This document shows, one piece after another, positions 9,036-18,454 of a stretch of 64,000 nucleotides of DNA. The notes below the pieces were generated by a model, which saw nothing but the letters and a program-made list of their open reading frames with translations, ran no database searches and was not told the DNA's origin. Location of the stretch: the NCBI RefSeq assembly GCF_002101785.1, contig NZ_LQPJ01000121.1, positions 62,001 through 126,000 of the forward strand. Direction: 5' to 3'. The DNA comes from Mycobacterium palustre. GTDB lineage: Bacteria; Actinomycetota; Actinomycetes; Mycobacteriales; Mycobacteriaceae. Each line of letters begins with the position of its first letter. Position 1 is the first letter of the stretch. A program made the position numbers and the translations under genes.

Positions 9036-10031
9036 GTGCCCGAACACCTGCGGATCGGCGTCCTGGGTGCGGCGCAGATCGCACCGTTGGCGCTCGTCAA
9101 CCCGGCCAGGCAGAACAGCGAGGTCGAGGTGGCCGCGGTGGCGGCCCGCGATGCGTCGCGCGGGCGGGCCTTCGCCGACAAACACGGCATCCCCCTGGTG
9201 CACGACAGCTACGACGCGCTGGTCGCCGACCCCGGCCTCGACGCGGTTTACATCCCACTGCCGAACGGCTTGCACGGCCGGTGGACGCGGGCGGCGCTGA
9301 CCGCCGGCAAGCACGTCCTGTGCGAAAAGCCGTTCACCGCCAACGCGGCCGAGGCGCGGGAGATCGCCGACCTGGCCGCGACCTCGGATCGGGTCGTGAT
9401 GGAGGCCTTCCACTATCGCTACCACCCGATGATTCGTCGCGTCGAGGAGATCATCGCGTCGGGCGAGCTGGGCAAGATCGAGCGGGTGGAGGCCGCGCTG
9501 TGCTTTCCGCTGCCGAAATTCTCCGACATCCGCTACGACTATTCGCTGGCCGGCGGCGCCACGATGGACGCCGGCTGCTACGCGGTTCACATGGTCCGCA
9601 CGTTCGGCGGGTCGACGCCGGAAGTCGTTTGGGCGCAAGCAAAGCTGCGTGACCCCCAGGTCGACCGGGCCATGACCGCCGAGGTCAGGTTCGCCGGCGG
9701 CCATACCGGCCGGATCCGCTGCTCGATGTGGTCGGCGCGCCTGCTGCAGATCAACGCCAAGGTCGTCGGCGAACGCGGCGAGGCGCGCGTCATAAATCCG
9801 GTGCTTCCCCACGTGTTCCACCGGCTCACGGTCCGCTCGCCCGACGGCAGGCGCGTCGAGCGCTTCGGGCCGCGACCCTCGTATGCCTACCAACTCGACG
9901 CCTTCGCCGCGGCGGTGCTGCGCGGCGCACCGGTCGAAACGGCCCCCGAAGACGCGATCGAAAACATGACCGTCATCGACGCGATCTATCGGGCCGCTGG
10001 CCTTCCGCCGCGAGAACCGGCCCGGTCGTGA
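9036..10031 (+). CDS. Gfo/Idh/MocA family NAD(P)-dependent oxidoreductase
   Basis: A 331-residue protein with the usual two domains: an N-terminal Rossmann fold starting RIGVLGAAQIAPLAL and the conserved CEKPF motif near residue 95, then the alpha/beta domain containing AGGATMDAGCYAVH with the histidine found in family active sites. Members oxidise or reduce sugars, inositols, biliverdin or trans-dihydrodiols. GTG at 9036 begins the conserved part and few other starts are possible. The preceding flavoprotein ends 51 bases upstream, so the pair may be co-transcribed. Confidence 0.9.
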   Translation: MPEHLRIGVLGAAQIAPLALVNPARQNSEVEVAAVAARDASRGRAFADKHGIPLVHDSYDALVADPGLDAVYIPLPNGLHGRWTRAALTAGKHVLCEKPFTANAAEAREIADLAATSDRVVMEAFHYRYHPMIRRVEEIIASGELGKIERVEAALCFPLPKFSDIRYDYSLAGGATMDAGCYAVHMVRTFGGSTPEVVWAQAKLRDPQVDRAMTAEVRFAGGHTGRIRCSMWSARLLQINAKVVGERGEARVINPVLPHVFHRLTVRSPDGRRVERFGPRPSYAYQLDAFAAAVLRGAPVETAPEDAIENMTVIDAIYRAAGLPPREPARS

Positions 10032-10205
10032 TCTGGGTCGGCGCGCGGACCAGCGCCTCGGCGCCTCGAGCAGGATGCGCTCGATCAACACGCGAAATCC
10101 GCGACGCGCGAGCGAAAAGGGCGGCTACCCGAGCGAACCAGCGGTCGCCCCTTACGGTCACTACGAATGTAGAGTAATCTCTCGGTCCGAGCCAACGGAT
10201 GGTGA

Positions 10206-10892
10206 ATGGACAGACGACGAAAGCCTAATCCCGCCGAGCGCCGCCGCGACCTGTGCGATGCGGCGATCCGGCTGTTGGCCGCCGACGGGGCCAAGGGGCT
10301 GAGCCATCTCAAGGTCGACCGCGAGGCCGCCGTGCCCGACGGCACCACCTCGTTCTATTTCCGGACCCGCTCGGCGCTGCTGCGCGCGGTGGCCGAGCGG
10401 CTGGCCGAGCTGGATCTGGCGGCGCTGCAATCCGCCGCCGACGGCTCGGACGGACCCGGGCAGCGCCCGTCGCCGTCGCGGCTGTCACAGGTGGTCATCC
10501 AGGCCGGCATCGAGCCCCAGTTGTCGCTGACGAAGGCCAGGTACGAGCTGACCATGCAGGCCAGCCGGGACCCCGCGCTCGCGGCGATCCTGCAGCAGGC
10601 GACCGACGCGTTCACCGAGCTGCACCGCGAGATCCTGGTGCAGCTGATGCCGCACGGCGCCGAACTGGATCCGGCCGTGGTCGAGGATCTCAGCAACGTC
10701 ACGTTGACCTTCATCAACGGCTTGCTGATGCGGGCCGCCCACGGCGACCGGGTCGTCGGCAGCGCCGAGCAGCTCGACGGCATCCTATCGGCTATTGCCG
10801 CGGGCATCCTGAAAAGCCCGAAAAAGGGTCGGCTGACCGACGGCGGCGGCACGCGCCGAGCGGGTCGACGCCGCGCGGCCGCGTCCGGTTGA
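10206..10892 (+). CDS. TetR-family transcriptional regulator
   Basis: A 228-residue regulator with an N-terminal TetR helix-turn-helix (ERRRDLCDAAIRLLAADG, then LSHLKVDREAAVPDGTTSFYFRTRSALL, about residues 11-60) and an all-helical ligand-binding domain. The C terminus is unusually basic (GGGTRRAGRRRAAASG). It sits 151 bases upstream of the P450 operon in the same direction, and the gap carries an inverted repeat around a -10-like box, so it may control that operon. A small palindrome CTCGGTCCGAG at 10181-10191 just before its own start could be an autoregulatory site. The ligand is unknown. Confidence 0.9.
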   Translation: MDRRRKPNPAERRRDLCDAAIRLLAADGAKGLSHLKVDREAAVPDGTTSFYFRTRSALLRAVAERLAELDLAALQSAADGSDGPGQRPSPSRLSQVVIQAGIEPQLSLTKARYELTMQASRDPALAAILQQATDAFTELHREILVQLMPHGAELDPAVVEDLSNVTLTFINGLLMRAAHGDRVVGSAEQLDGILSAIAAGILKSPKKGRLTDGGGTRRAGRRRAAASG

Positions 10893-10967
10893 GTCTCGTG
10901 TCAGGGTCTTGCCAGAGCACCCGCCATGTGGTTCTCTACGGGAATAGAGTGGCCGGATCTTCCTGCG

Positions 10968-11037
10968 GGTCAAGGCAATTAAGCGGAGTGTATAAATCGC
11001 CCGGCCGACACTCCCCGGAAACGGAAGCGCTAGGAGG
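10968..11037 (+). promoter_or_regulatory. Putative promoter, operator and ribosome site of the P450 operon
   Basis: TATAAA at 10991-10996 resembles a -10 element. The inverted repeat GGAGTGT (10985-10991) and ACACTCC (11008-11014), 16 bases apart, overlaps it and would be a natural repressor site, perhaps for the TetR protein encoded just upstream. AGGAGG at 11032-11037 precedes the GTG start at 11044. The -35 region (around 10968) is weak. Confidence 0.4.
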
Positions 11038-11043
11038 CATCTC

Positions 11044-12249
11044 GTGACTGCGAGCACCGACAGCGACGTTCATTTCGATCCCTACGACGTCGATCTCATT
11101 GCCGACCCGTACCCCATGTTCGCCCGCCTGCGCGACGAGGCACCGCTTTACTACAACACCGAATTCGACTTCTTCGCGGTGAGCCGGTTCGCCGACGTCA
11201 ACAAGGCGCTGGTCGACCACGCCACCTTCAGCTCGGCGCGCGGCGCGATCCTGGAGCTGATCAAGGCCAACCTGGAGATCCCGCCGGGCATGCTGATCTT
11301 CGAGGACCCGCCGATCCACGACGTGCACCGCAAGCTGCTGTCGCGCATGTTCACGCCACGACGGATCGCGGCGCTCGAGCCGATGATCCGCGAGTTCTGC
11401 GCCGCCTGCCTGGACCCGCTGGTGGGATCGGGCCGGCTCGACTTCGTCACCGACCTCGGGGCGCAGATGCCGATGAAGGTCATCAGCATGTTGCTCGGCA
11501 TCCCCGAGGACGACCAGCAGTACATTCGCGACCGGGGCAACGCCCAGCTGCGCACCGAGGCCGGGAAGCCGATGAAGGCCGCCGAACACGGCCTGTCGGT
11601 GGGCGAACAGTTCGAGGCCTACATCGACTGGCGCGTCGAGCATCCCTCCGACGACATCATGACCGAGCTGCTCAACGTCGAGTTCGTCGACGAAACGGGC
11701 ACGACGCGGCGGCTGACCCGCGAAGAGATCCTGGTCTACCTCAACGTCGTCGCCGGAGCGGGCAACGAGACGACGACGCGCCTGATCGGTTGGGCCGGAA
11801 AGGTTCTCGCCGAGCACCCCGATCAGCGCCGCGATCTCGTCGGAAACCCGGGGCTCATCCCGGCGGCCATCGAGGAACTGCTGCGTTACGAGCCGCCCGC
11901 ACCGCACGTGTCGCGGTACGTGACCCGCGACGTTCGCCTGTACGACCGGACGGTCCCCGAAGGCAGCGTGATGATGATGCTCATCGGTGCCGCGTGCCGC
12001 GACCCGCGCCAGTTCGGGCCGGACGCCGACGAATTCAACATCCATCGCACCGCGCGGCCCCACCTGGCGTTCAGCGTCGGGACCCATTTCTGCCTGGGCT
12101 CGGCGCTCGCGCGGCTCGAAGGCCGGGTGGCGCTCGAGGAGATCCTCAAGCGGTTCCCCGAATGGGAGGTCGACATGACCAACGCCGCGCTCAGCCCGAC
12201 CTCGACGGTGCGGGGCTGGGAATCCATGCCCGCCCTGGTGCCCAGATGA
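11044..12249 (+). CDS. Cytochrome P450
   Basis: A 401-residue soluble bacterial P450. It has the I-helix oxygen-activation motif VVAGAGNETTTRL, the K-helix ExxR in EELLRYEPP and the heme motif FSVGTHFCLGSALARLEGR with the ligand cysteine at about residue 350. The start is GTG 11044 behind AGGAGG. It is the first gene of an operon whose next gene overlaps it by four bases (ATGA). With the following SDR, crotonase and CoA-transferases it probably hydroxylates a hydrophobic substrate that is then oxidised and activated to CoA esters. It is not close to CYP144, the P450 next to this locus in M. tuberculosis. Confidence 0.93.
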   Translation: MTASTDSDVHFDPYDVDLIADPYPMFARLRDEAPLYYNTEFDFFAVSRFADVNKALVDHATFSSARGAILELIKANLEIPPGMLIFEDPPIHDVHRKLLSRMFTPRRIAALEPMIREFCAACLDPLVGSGRLDFVTDLGAQMPMKVISMLLGIPEDDQQYIRDRGNAQLRTEAGKPMKAAEHGLSVGEQFEAYIDWRVEHPSDDIMTELLNVEFVDETGTTRRLTREEILVYLNVVAGAGNETTTRLIGWAGKVLAEHPDQRRDLVGNPGLIPAAIEELLRYEPPAPHVSRYVTRDVRLYDRTVPEGSVMMMLIGAACRDPRQFGPDADEFNIHRTARPHLAFSVGTHFCLGSALARLEGRVALEEILKRFPEWEVDMTNAALSPTSTVRGWESMPALVPR

Positions 12250-13106
12250 CCGGCCGGGTCGAGGGCCGGGTCCAGGGCCGCGTCGAGGGTAAAGTCGCGT
12301 TCGTCAGCGGCGCCGCCCGGGGTCAGGGGCGCAGCCACGCGGTGCGCCTGGCGCAGGAGGGCGCCGACATCATCGCCGTCGACATCTGCGGCCCCATCGA
12401 GAATTTGGCCTATCCGCACTCAACGCCCGAGGATCTCGCCGAGACGGCCGACCTTGTCAAGGGCCACGACCGCCGGGTCGTGACCGCCCAGGTCGACGTC
12501 CGCGATTACGACAAGCTCAAGGCCGCCGTGGACAGCGGCGTCGAACAACTCGGGCGGCTCGACATCATCGTCGCGAACGCGGGCGTCGGCACCGACGGCA
12601 GGAGGCTGCACAAGATCCGGGAGAACGTCTGGCAGGACATGCTCGACATCAACCTGACCGGCGTGTGGCACACGGTGAAAGCGGGTGTGCCCCATATTCT
12701 TTCGGGCGGCCGCGGCGGGTCGATCGTGCTCACCAGCTCGGTGGGCGGCCGCAAGGCCTACCAGAACACCGGACATTACGTGGCCGCCAAGCACGGCGTC
12801 ATCGGCCTGATGCGGTCCTTCGCCGTGGAACTGGGCCAGCACATGATCCGGGTCAACTCGGTGTTGCCCACCCAGGTCAGCACCACGATGGTGATGAACG
12901 ACAACACGTATCGGCTCTTTCGCCCGGACCTGCCCGACCCCGGACCGGACGACTTCGCGCCGATCTCCCAGACGATGCACACGCTGCCGGTGCCGTGGGT
13001 GGAGGCCGTCGACATCAGCAACGCCGTTTTGTTCCTCGCCTCGGACGAATCGCGTTACGTCACAGGCGTTGCGCTTCCGGTCGATGCGGGCAGCCTGCTC
13101 AAGTAG
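12246..13106 (+). CDS. SDR-family oxidoreductase, mycofactocin-coupled type
   Basis: A 286-residue short-chain dehydrogenase. It has the nucleotide motif VSGAARGQGRSHAVRLAQEG, the acidic IAVDIC strand, VANAGVG, the catalytic serine in VLTSSVGG and YxxxK in HYVAAKHG. The GAARGQGRSHA signature, the insert after strand 2 and the NDNTYRLFRPDL stretch are typical of the mycobacterial SDRs proposed to hold NAD tightly and to be recycled by mycofactocin. It starts at ATG 12246 inside the stop of the P450 gene, so translation is coupled; it probably oxidises the alcohol made by that enzyme. A related SDR lies at 48241-49113. Confidence 0.92.
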   Translation: MTGRVEGRVQGRVEGKVAFVSGAARGQGRSHAVRLAQEGADIIAVDICGPIENLAYPHSTPEDLAETADLVKGHDRRVVTAQVDVRDYDKLKAAVDSGVEQLGRLDIIVANAGVGTDGRRLHKIRENVWQDMLDINLTGVWHTVKAGVPHILSGGRGGSIVLTSSVGGRKAYQNTGHYVAAKHGVIGLMRSFAVELGQHMIRVNSVLPTQVSTTMVMNDNTYRLFRPDLPDPGPDDFAPISQTMHTLPVPWVEAVDISNAVLFLASDESRYVTGVALPVDAGSLLK

Positions 13107-13130
13107 ACACCGAAAGAATTGGAGAAAGCC

Positions 13131-14102
13131 ATGCCCGAATACGACTACGAAGAGCTGAAAAAGGAAGCCGAGCGGTACATCAAGTTTGAGAAGGACAAGA
13201 AGAATCGCATCGCCTACATCACCTTCGACCGCCCGGAGGCGCAAAACTCCGCCACGCTGGGAATGCGACAGAACTACGCCGACCTGATCCACAAGTGCAA
13301 CGTCGACGACGACGTCAAGGTCGTGGTGATCCGCGGCGAAGGCGAGGATTTCGGTAGCGGCGGCGACCTGCCCGAGCAGCGGGGCATGCTGGAGAACCCC
13401 GGCATGCCGCTGCTGCACGAGCTGGCGATCAACGACGACGACGTGAAATACCCGCCGGGCGGCTCGTACCGCTACCTGTCCACCGTGACCGACTTCTACG
13501 CCAAGGCGCGCGCGGGAAACCGGCCGCTGCAGGAGCTGCGCAAGATCAGCATCATCGAGGCCAAGGGCTACTGCTACGGCTGGCATTTCTATCAAGCCGG
13601 CGACGCCGACCTCGTCGTCGCCTCCGACGACACCCTGTTCGGGCACCCCGCCTTCCGCTACGTAGGTTGGGGCCCGCGGCTGTGGTGGTGGGCCGAGACG
13701 ATGGGCCTGCGCAAGTTCTCCGAAATGCTGTTCACGGGACGGCCGTTCAGCGCCAAGGAGATGTACGAGTGCGGCTTCGTCAACAGCGTGGTACCCCGCG
13801 AGAAGCTCGAGGAGGAGACGCTGAAGTACGCGATGGCGTGTTCCCGCTCTCGGCCCACCGACACCGTCGCGGTGCAAAAGACGTTCCTCGAGCTGTACAA
13901 GCAGCACAAGGGTGAGTACTTCGGGAGCCTGCTCACCGGCATGGTCGAAGGCATGCTGCCGCTGATCGCCAACGACAGGGACAACGAGGTCGACCTCACC
14001 GAGGGAACCTTCAGCAAGGGCCTGAACAATGTGGTGAAAGACAACGACTTGAACTTCCCGCCGGAGTGGCGCCTGAGCCGCTCGGGCCGCAAGAAGCCCT
14101 GA
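13131..14102 (+). CDS. Enoyl-CoA hydratase/isomerase-family protein (crotonase fold), non-standard active site
   Basis: A 323-residue crotonase-superfamily protein, longer than ordinary hydratases by about 60 residues. The oxyanion-hole regions GEGEDFGSGGDL and AKGYCYGWHFYQAGDADL are present. The glutamate that usually follows the glycines in hydratases is replaced (GWHFY), and the second glutamate region reads GHPAFRYVGWGP. It may therefore be a hydrolase, isomerase or C-C bond-cleaving member. ATG 13131 follows GGAGAAAG; TTG 13119 was not used. It sits in the P450 operon between an SDR and a CoA-transferase and should act on a CoA-activated intermediate. Confidence 0.88.
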   Translation: MPEYDYEELKKEAERYIKFEKDKKNRIAYITFDRPEAQNSATLGMRQNYADLIHKCNVDDDVKVVVIRGEGEDFGSGGDLPEQRGMLENPGMPLLHELAINDDDVKYPPGGSYRYLSTVTDFYAKARAGNRPLQELRKISIIEAKGYCYGWHFYQAGDADLVVASDDTLFGHPAFRYVGWGPRLWWWAETMGLRKFSEMLFTGRPFSAKEMYECGFVNSVVPREKLEEETLKYAMACSRSRPTDTVAVQKTFLELYKQHKGEYFGSLLTGMVEGMLPLIANDRDNEVDLTEGTFSKGLNNVVKDNDLNFPPEWRLSRSGRKKP

Positions 14103-14109
14103 TTCGCCC

Positions 14110-16470
14110 ATGGCGGCGCTGGTCGGCATCAGGATCGTTGAGCTCGCCGAAACGGTCGCGGGCGAATACTGCGGAAAGTTGTTGAGCGACTTCGGCGCCG
14201 ACGTCATCAAGGTCGAGGCGCCGGGGCGCGGCAGCCCGACCCGGACGATGGCGCCCCTCGTCGCCGCCGACGCCGGCCCCGAGGGCAGCGCGCTGTTCGC
14301 CTACCTCAACACCAACAAGCGCTCGGTGGTGCTCGACGACGACTCGACGGCAGGCGCCGAGCGCCTGCACGAGCTGATCGCCACGGCCGACGCGGTCATC
14401 GAAGACCGCGCCAGCGGCCGGTCCCGAAGGCACCCGGACGTGGTGTTCTGCTCGATCACCCCCTTCGGCCTCGATGCGCCCGACGAGCTCGCAAATGCGA
14501 AGAGTCTCAACGTCTTCCACGCCAGCGGCTGGGGGTATCACACCCCCAGCCACGCCGACCCCGACAAGCCGCCGCTGCAGGGGCCCGGACGGTTCCTGGC
14601 CGACTATGAGGCGGGGCTGGACGCGGCGCTATGCGTCGCGGCGTGCCTGTTCGGGCGCCTGCACACCGGTCGGGGCGAGGCCATCGACATTTCCCAGCAC
14701 GCCGTACTGGTTTCGCGGGCCGACTGCATCCTGGGCCGATTCATCACCGGGGAGGTGCCCGCCACGGGCGGCCGCGACGATTACGACCAGGCCGGCCCCG
14801 CATCGTTTTTCGCCTGCGCCGACGGCCACGTGTACCTCTATATGACCAGCCGCGCGCACTGGCTCGGCGTGAAGGAGCTCCTCGGCCATCCGGACTGGCT
14901 GGCCGCCTTCGACGATGACTGGCTGGAGTTTTCCGTCACCGCCGAGAAGGTCGCCGCGTTTCGCCAGGGGTTCGCCGCCTGGGTGCGGGGCTTGCCGAAA
15001 GACCGCGCGGCCGACGAGGCGCAGCGCCTGGGCGTGCCGCTGGTCCCGGTCAACGAGGCCGCGGACCTGCAGCGCTCGGAGCAGTACCGCCATCGGCGTT
15101 TCTTTCGCAACGTCAGCCACCCGGTGCTGGGCGACGCGGCGTACCCCACCGTGCCGTACATTCTCGGTGCGTCGCCCGCCGAAATCACCTCCGCCGCACC
15201 GGCGCTCGGTCAGCACACGTCACAGGTCACCGACAGGCCGGCGGACCGCCCGCCGTTGGCGGTCAAGACCTCCCAACTCAAGCCGCCCAGGGACGCGCGC
15301 GGCGGACCGCTTCAGGGCGTGCGCGTCGTCGAACTGACCAAGGTCTGGGCCGGCCCGTACGCCGGCAAGCTCCTGGCCATGCTCGGCGCCGAGGTGATCA
15401 AGATCGAGACCGCCGCCAACCCCGAGGAGATGCGCGCCTACGGCGGCACCGACATCAACCACGCGCCGTACTTTTTGAGCATCAACCCCGAGATCCTCAG
15501 CGTCGACCTCGACATCAAGTCGCCCGAGGGCATGGCACGCCTGCGCGAACTGATCGCCCGCAGCGACGTCGTGATCAACAACCTGCGCCCGGGCGCGATG
15601 GAACGGCAGGGCCTGGGCTATGAGCGGCTCAAAGCCGTCAAGCCCGACATCATCTCGGTGTCGATCAAGATGTGGGGCAACGACGGGCCGCTGGGGCACC
15701 AAACCGGCTACGCCCCCTGCTTCGCCGCGCTGGCCGGGCTCGCCGCGCTGGTCGGCTACCCCGGCGGGCGACCGCTCGGGATGAGCATGCGATACGGCGA
15801 TTCCACCGTCGGCGCCGCCGCCGCCTACGCCGCCGTGGTGGCGTTGCTGCATCGCGAGCTCACCGGCGCGGGCCAATTCGTCGACGTATCCGCCGTGGAG
15901 ACGCTCTCGTCGATGATCGGGGACAGCCTGCTCGAACAAAGCCTCACCGGAAAACCACTGGGGCCGAACGGCAATCGCCACGCCGACCTGTGCCCGCACG
16001 GCTGCTACCCGTGCGCGAGCGGTTCCTGGGTCGCGCTGGCCGTCGCGAACGACGCGGAATGGCGCGGGCTGTGCGACGCGCTGGAGGCCGACGGGCTGGC
16101 CCGGGATCCGCGCTATGCCACCATGGACGGACGGCGCCGTCACGCCGAGGCCCTGGACGAGGAGCTGGCGCGGCTGACCCGAGGGCGCGACGCCGACGGC
16201 CTCGCGCGCCGCCTGCGCGCGGCGGGCGTGCCGGCCAACAAGAGCGCCACCGCCCTCGACGTGATCGTCGACCAGGGGCTGTGGGACCGCGAGCTGTACC
16301 GCTTCGTGAGCGATCATCGCGAAGGCCAGCGCCCCATCCTGGGGCCGTCCTGGCGGATGGAGCGCTCACCGACCCGGATCGACCGCGGCGCACCGGATCT
16401 GGGCGAAGACACCGATTACGTGCTGCGCGACATCCTCTGCGCCCGATCACCCGCCGGAGGCGGCAGATGA
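14110..16470 (+). CDS. Fused tandem CaiB/BaiF (class III) CoA-transferase
   Basis: A 786-residue protein made of two complete class III CoA-transferase units, about residues 1-375 and 400-780. Unit 1 opens with GIRIVELAETVAGEYCGKLL and carries the likely catalytic aspartate in FLADYEAGL (about residue 165). Unit 2 opens with GVRVVELTKVWAGPYAGKLL and has the equivalent aspartate in MRYGDSTVG. The usual enzyme is an interlocked dimer of about 400-residue subunits, so the fusion may provide both halves in one chain. It probably moves CoA between a donor thioester and the pathway acid. It is seven bases from the crotonase stop and overlaps the next SDR by four bases. Confidence 0.92.
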   Translation: MAALVGIRIVELAETVAGEYCGKLLSDFGADVIKVEAPGRGSPTRTMAPLVAADAGPEGSALFAYLNTNKRSVVLDDDSTAGAERLHELIATADAVIEDRASGRSRRHPDVVFCSITPFGLDAPDELANAKSLNVFHASGWGYHTPSHADPDKPPLQGPGRFLADYEAGLDAALCVAACLFGRLHTGRGEAIDISQHAVLVSRADCILGRFITGEVPATGGRDDYDQAGPASFFACADGHVYLYMTSRAHWLGVKELLGHPDWLAAFDDDWLEFSVTAEKVAAFRQGFAAWVRGLPKDRAADEAQRLGVPLVPVNEAADLQRSEQYRHRRFFRNVSHPVLGDAAYPTVPYILGASPAEITSAAPALGQHTSQVTDRPADRPPLAVKTSQLKPPRDARGGPLQGVRVVELTKVWAGPYAGKLLAMLGAEVIKIETAANPEEMRAYGGTDINHAPYFLSINPEILSVDLDIKSPEGMARLRELIARSDVVINNLRPGAMERQGLGYERLKAVKPDIISVSIKMWGNDGPLGHQTGYAPCFAALAGLAALVGYPGGRPLGMSMRYGDSTVGAAAAYAAVVALLHRELTGAGQFVDVSAVETLSSMIGDSLLEQSLTGKPLGPNGNRHADLCPHGCYPCASGSWVALAVANDAEWRGLCDALEADGLARDPRYATMDGRRRHAEALDEELARLTRGRDADGLARRLRAAGVPANKSATALDVIVDQGLWDRELYRFVSDHREGQRPILGPSWRMERSPTRIDRGAPDLGEDTDYVLRDILCARSPAGGGR

Positions 16471-17231
16471 CGGCAACGCTGGCGGGCACGGTGGCCCTGG
16501 TTACCGGTGCCAGCAGCGGAATCGGCGCCGCGACGGCCAAAGCGTTGGCCGCCCGGGGTGCCGCGGTGGCCCTGTTGGCCCGGCGTGCCGATCGGCTGGC
16601 CGAACTGAAGGGCGGCATCGAATCGGCCGGCGGTGCCGCGCTGGTCGTGGCGGCCGACGTCACCGACGCCGAACAGGTATCGGCCGCCGTGCGGCGCACG
16701 GTCGCGGAGCTGGGGCGGCTCGACACCGTGGTGAACAACGCCGGGCTCATGCAACCCGCGCCCGCGACCGAGGCCCGCCTGCAGGACTGGGACACCATGG
16801 TCGCCGTCAACGTGCAGGGAGTCCTCTACGTCACCCGGGCTGCGCTGCCGCACCTTATCGACGCCGCCGCCACCTCGCCGCGCGGCGTGGCCGACCTGGT
16901 CACCATCAGCTCCACCGCCGGATGGGTGTCCCGGCCCGGCACCGCGGTGTATTCGCTGACCAAGTTCGGAGTCAACGCCTTCAGCGAGGCCGTACGCCAG
17001 GAGGTGCTCGGCAAGCGAGTCCGTGTCGGGGTGGTGGGTCCCGGCACCGTCGATACCGAGATCTTCAGCCACCTGGCCGGGCCCGCGCGGGAAGCCGTCG
17101 AACGCCAGACCGGGGACATGGTGAAGCTGCGCCCGGACGACATCGCCGACGCGGTGCTGTACATGGTGACCCGCGACCGCCGGGTCGCGGTCAACCACAT
17201 GCTGGTGCGCGCGGCCGAACAGACGTGGTGA
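16467..17231 (+). CDS. SDR-family oxidoreductase (classical)
   Basis: A 254-residue classical short-chain dehydrogenase: TGASSGIGAAT for the cofactor, LLARRADRL after strand 2 (an arginine pair suggesting NADP), VVNNAGLMQ, the catalytic serine in TISSTAG and YSLTK with tyrosine and lysine. The ATG overlaps the CoA-transferase stop (ATGA), so it belongs to the P450 operon. It differs from the mycofactocin-type SDR in the same operon. It probably reduces or oxidises a later intermediate. The stop codon overlaps by one base the start of the broken phosphotransferase gene. Confidence 0.92.
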   Translation: MTATLAGTVALVTGASSGIGAATAKALAARGAAVALLARRADRLAELKGGIESAGGAALVVAADVTDAEQVSAAVRRTVAELGRLDTVVNNAGLMQPAPATEARLQDWDTMVAVNVQGVLYVTRAALPHLIDAAATSPRGVADLVTISSTAGWVSRPGTAVYSLTKFGVNAFSEAVRQEVLGKRVRVGVVGPGTVDTEIFSHLAGPAREAVERQTGDMVKLRPDDIADAVLYMVTRDRRVAVNHMLVRAAEQTW

Positions 17232-18452
17232 TGCGCGACGGGATTCACCGGTTCGCCACCGGCGACCAGCTGCGCCTGGAATTCCCCGCCGATCTCGCCG
17301 GCCTCCGCGAGGCCGGCGCCTGTTTTCTCACCGACGCGTTCCGCGCATCCGGTGTGCTCGCAAAGGACAACGCCGTCACCGCCATCACCGAGCTTCGCGA
17401 GGTCGCCGGCGGCAGCACCGGACGCAAGGCCGTGCTGTCGGTCGAATACGAGCAGCACCAGCCGGGCCTGCACACCGAGCTGTTTCGTGAAGTTCTCGCG
17501 CGACTTCGACAACCCGCGCCGCGACCTGGGTAGGACGCAGATGGAGCCGGAGGTCCGGTTCGCATCGCTGTCGCGCGCGCGTGGATTTCCCATCGCGGTG
17601 CCCACCGTCCAGTTCGCCGACTATGACCGCTCCACCGGCACGGGCATACTCATTACCGAACGAATACCGTTCGGCCGCAACGGCATCGAACGCCAATACC
17701 ACAAGTGCCTCGACTACGACATGCCCGAGTGCCTCGAACACTATCGCGCGTTGCTCACCGCGCTGGCCCGTCTCGCCGGGGCCGATCGGGCCGGGCGCCT
17801 GCCGGCGCACCCGACCGCGCACTTCCCGTTGGACCTGCGGGCCGCGACGGTGGGAAAGCGAGCACCGCTATGCCCGGACACGATGGAACGGCGGTTGACC
17901 GAACTGACCGAACTGGTGGCGACGAGTCCGGGGCTGCTGCCCGCGAATGTCGGCTCGCCGCAATTTCTTACCCGGCTGCGCGGCGACGTTCCGCGGGTCG
18001 CGCAGCATGACCGCGCGATCGCCCAGTGGCTCGCCGCCGACGCCGACTGCGTCGCGTTGTGCCACTGGAACGCCAACGTCGACAACGCCCGGTTTTGGCG
18101 CGACGCCGCCGGCACGCTGCGCTGCGGCGGGCCGCGCCTGGATCCGGAACGGCTGCGCCGGCACACGGTGCTCTATGCGGCCGCGATGGGGGTCTCCCGG
18201 TTGCTCGACGTGCCGGCGTTGATACGCAAGCGCTTCGGGGCCGCTGCGCCGAGTTCCCGGATGGACCCGCGAATCCGGGACGACGAGAGCGTGCGGGCGC
18301 CCCTGCAGATGCTGTCGAACCTGCTGAGCCTGTGGGAACGTCCCCGCTGGGTGACCTACTCGATTAACCCGGCCCCTGTGATCCCTTGCGTCACAGTGGT
18401 TTCGGTGGTCACATCGCGACGGTTCTTGTCGGTGGGCCTGCGTATGGTCTAG
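17231..18452 (+). pseudogene. Phosphotransferase (APH/choline-kinase-like) gene with frameshift and internal deletion
   Basis: The N-terminal part, from ATG 17231, reads MRDGIHRFATGDQLRLEF to HTELF, then leaves frame and would stop at 17533. The rest continues in another frame from VKFSRDFDNP at about 17486. Removing one T from CTGTTTCGTG (17480-17489) restores a single frame. Downstream the Brenner-like loop LCHWNANVDNARFW is present, but it runs straight into TLRCGGPRLDPERL: the segment that should carry the metal-binding DWG motif is missing, apparently deleted between short CGG repeats near 18125. The last 15 or so residues also look unlike the family. With both lesions the product cannot be an active kinase. 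Confidence 0.75.
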
Positions 18453-18454
18453 GC

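Noticed and set aside
13119..13130. TTG start four codons before the crotonase ATG
   Set aside because: It lies within the ribosome-binding stretch; ATG 13131 has proper spacing.
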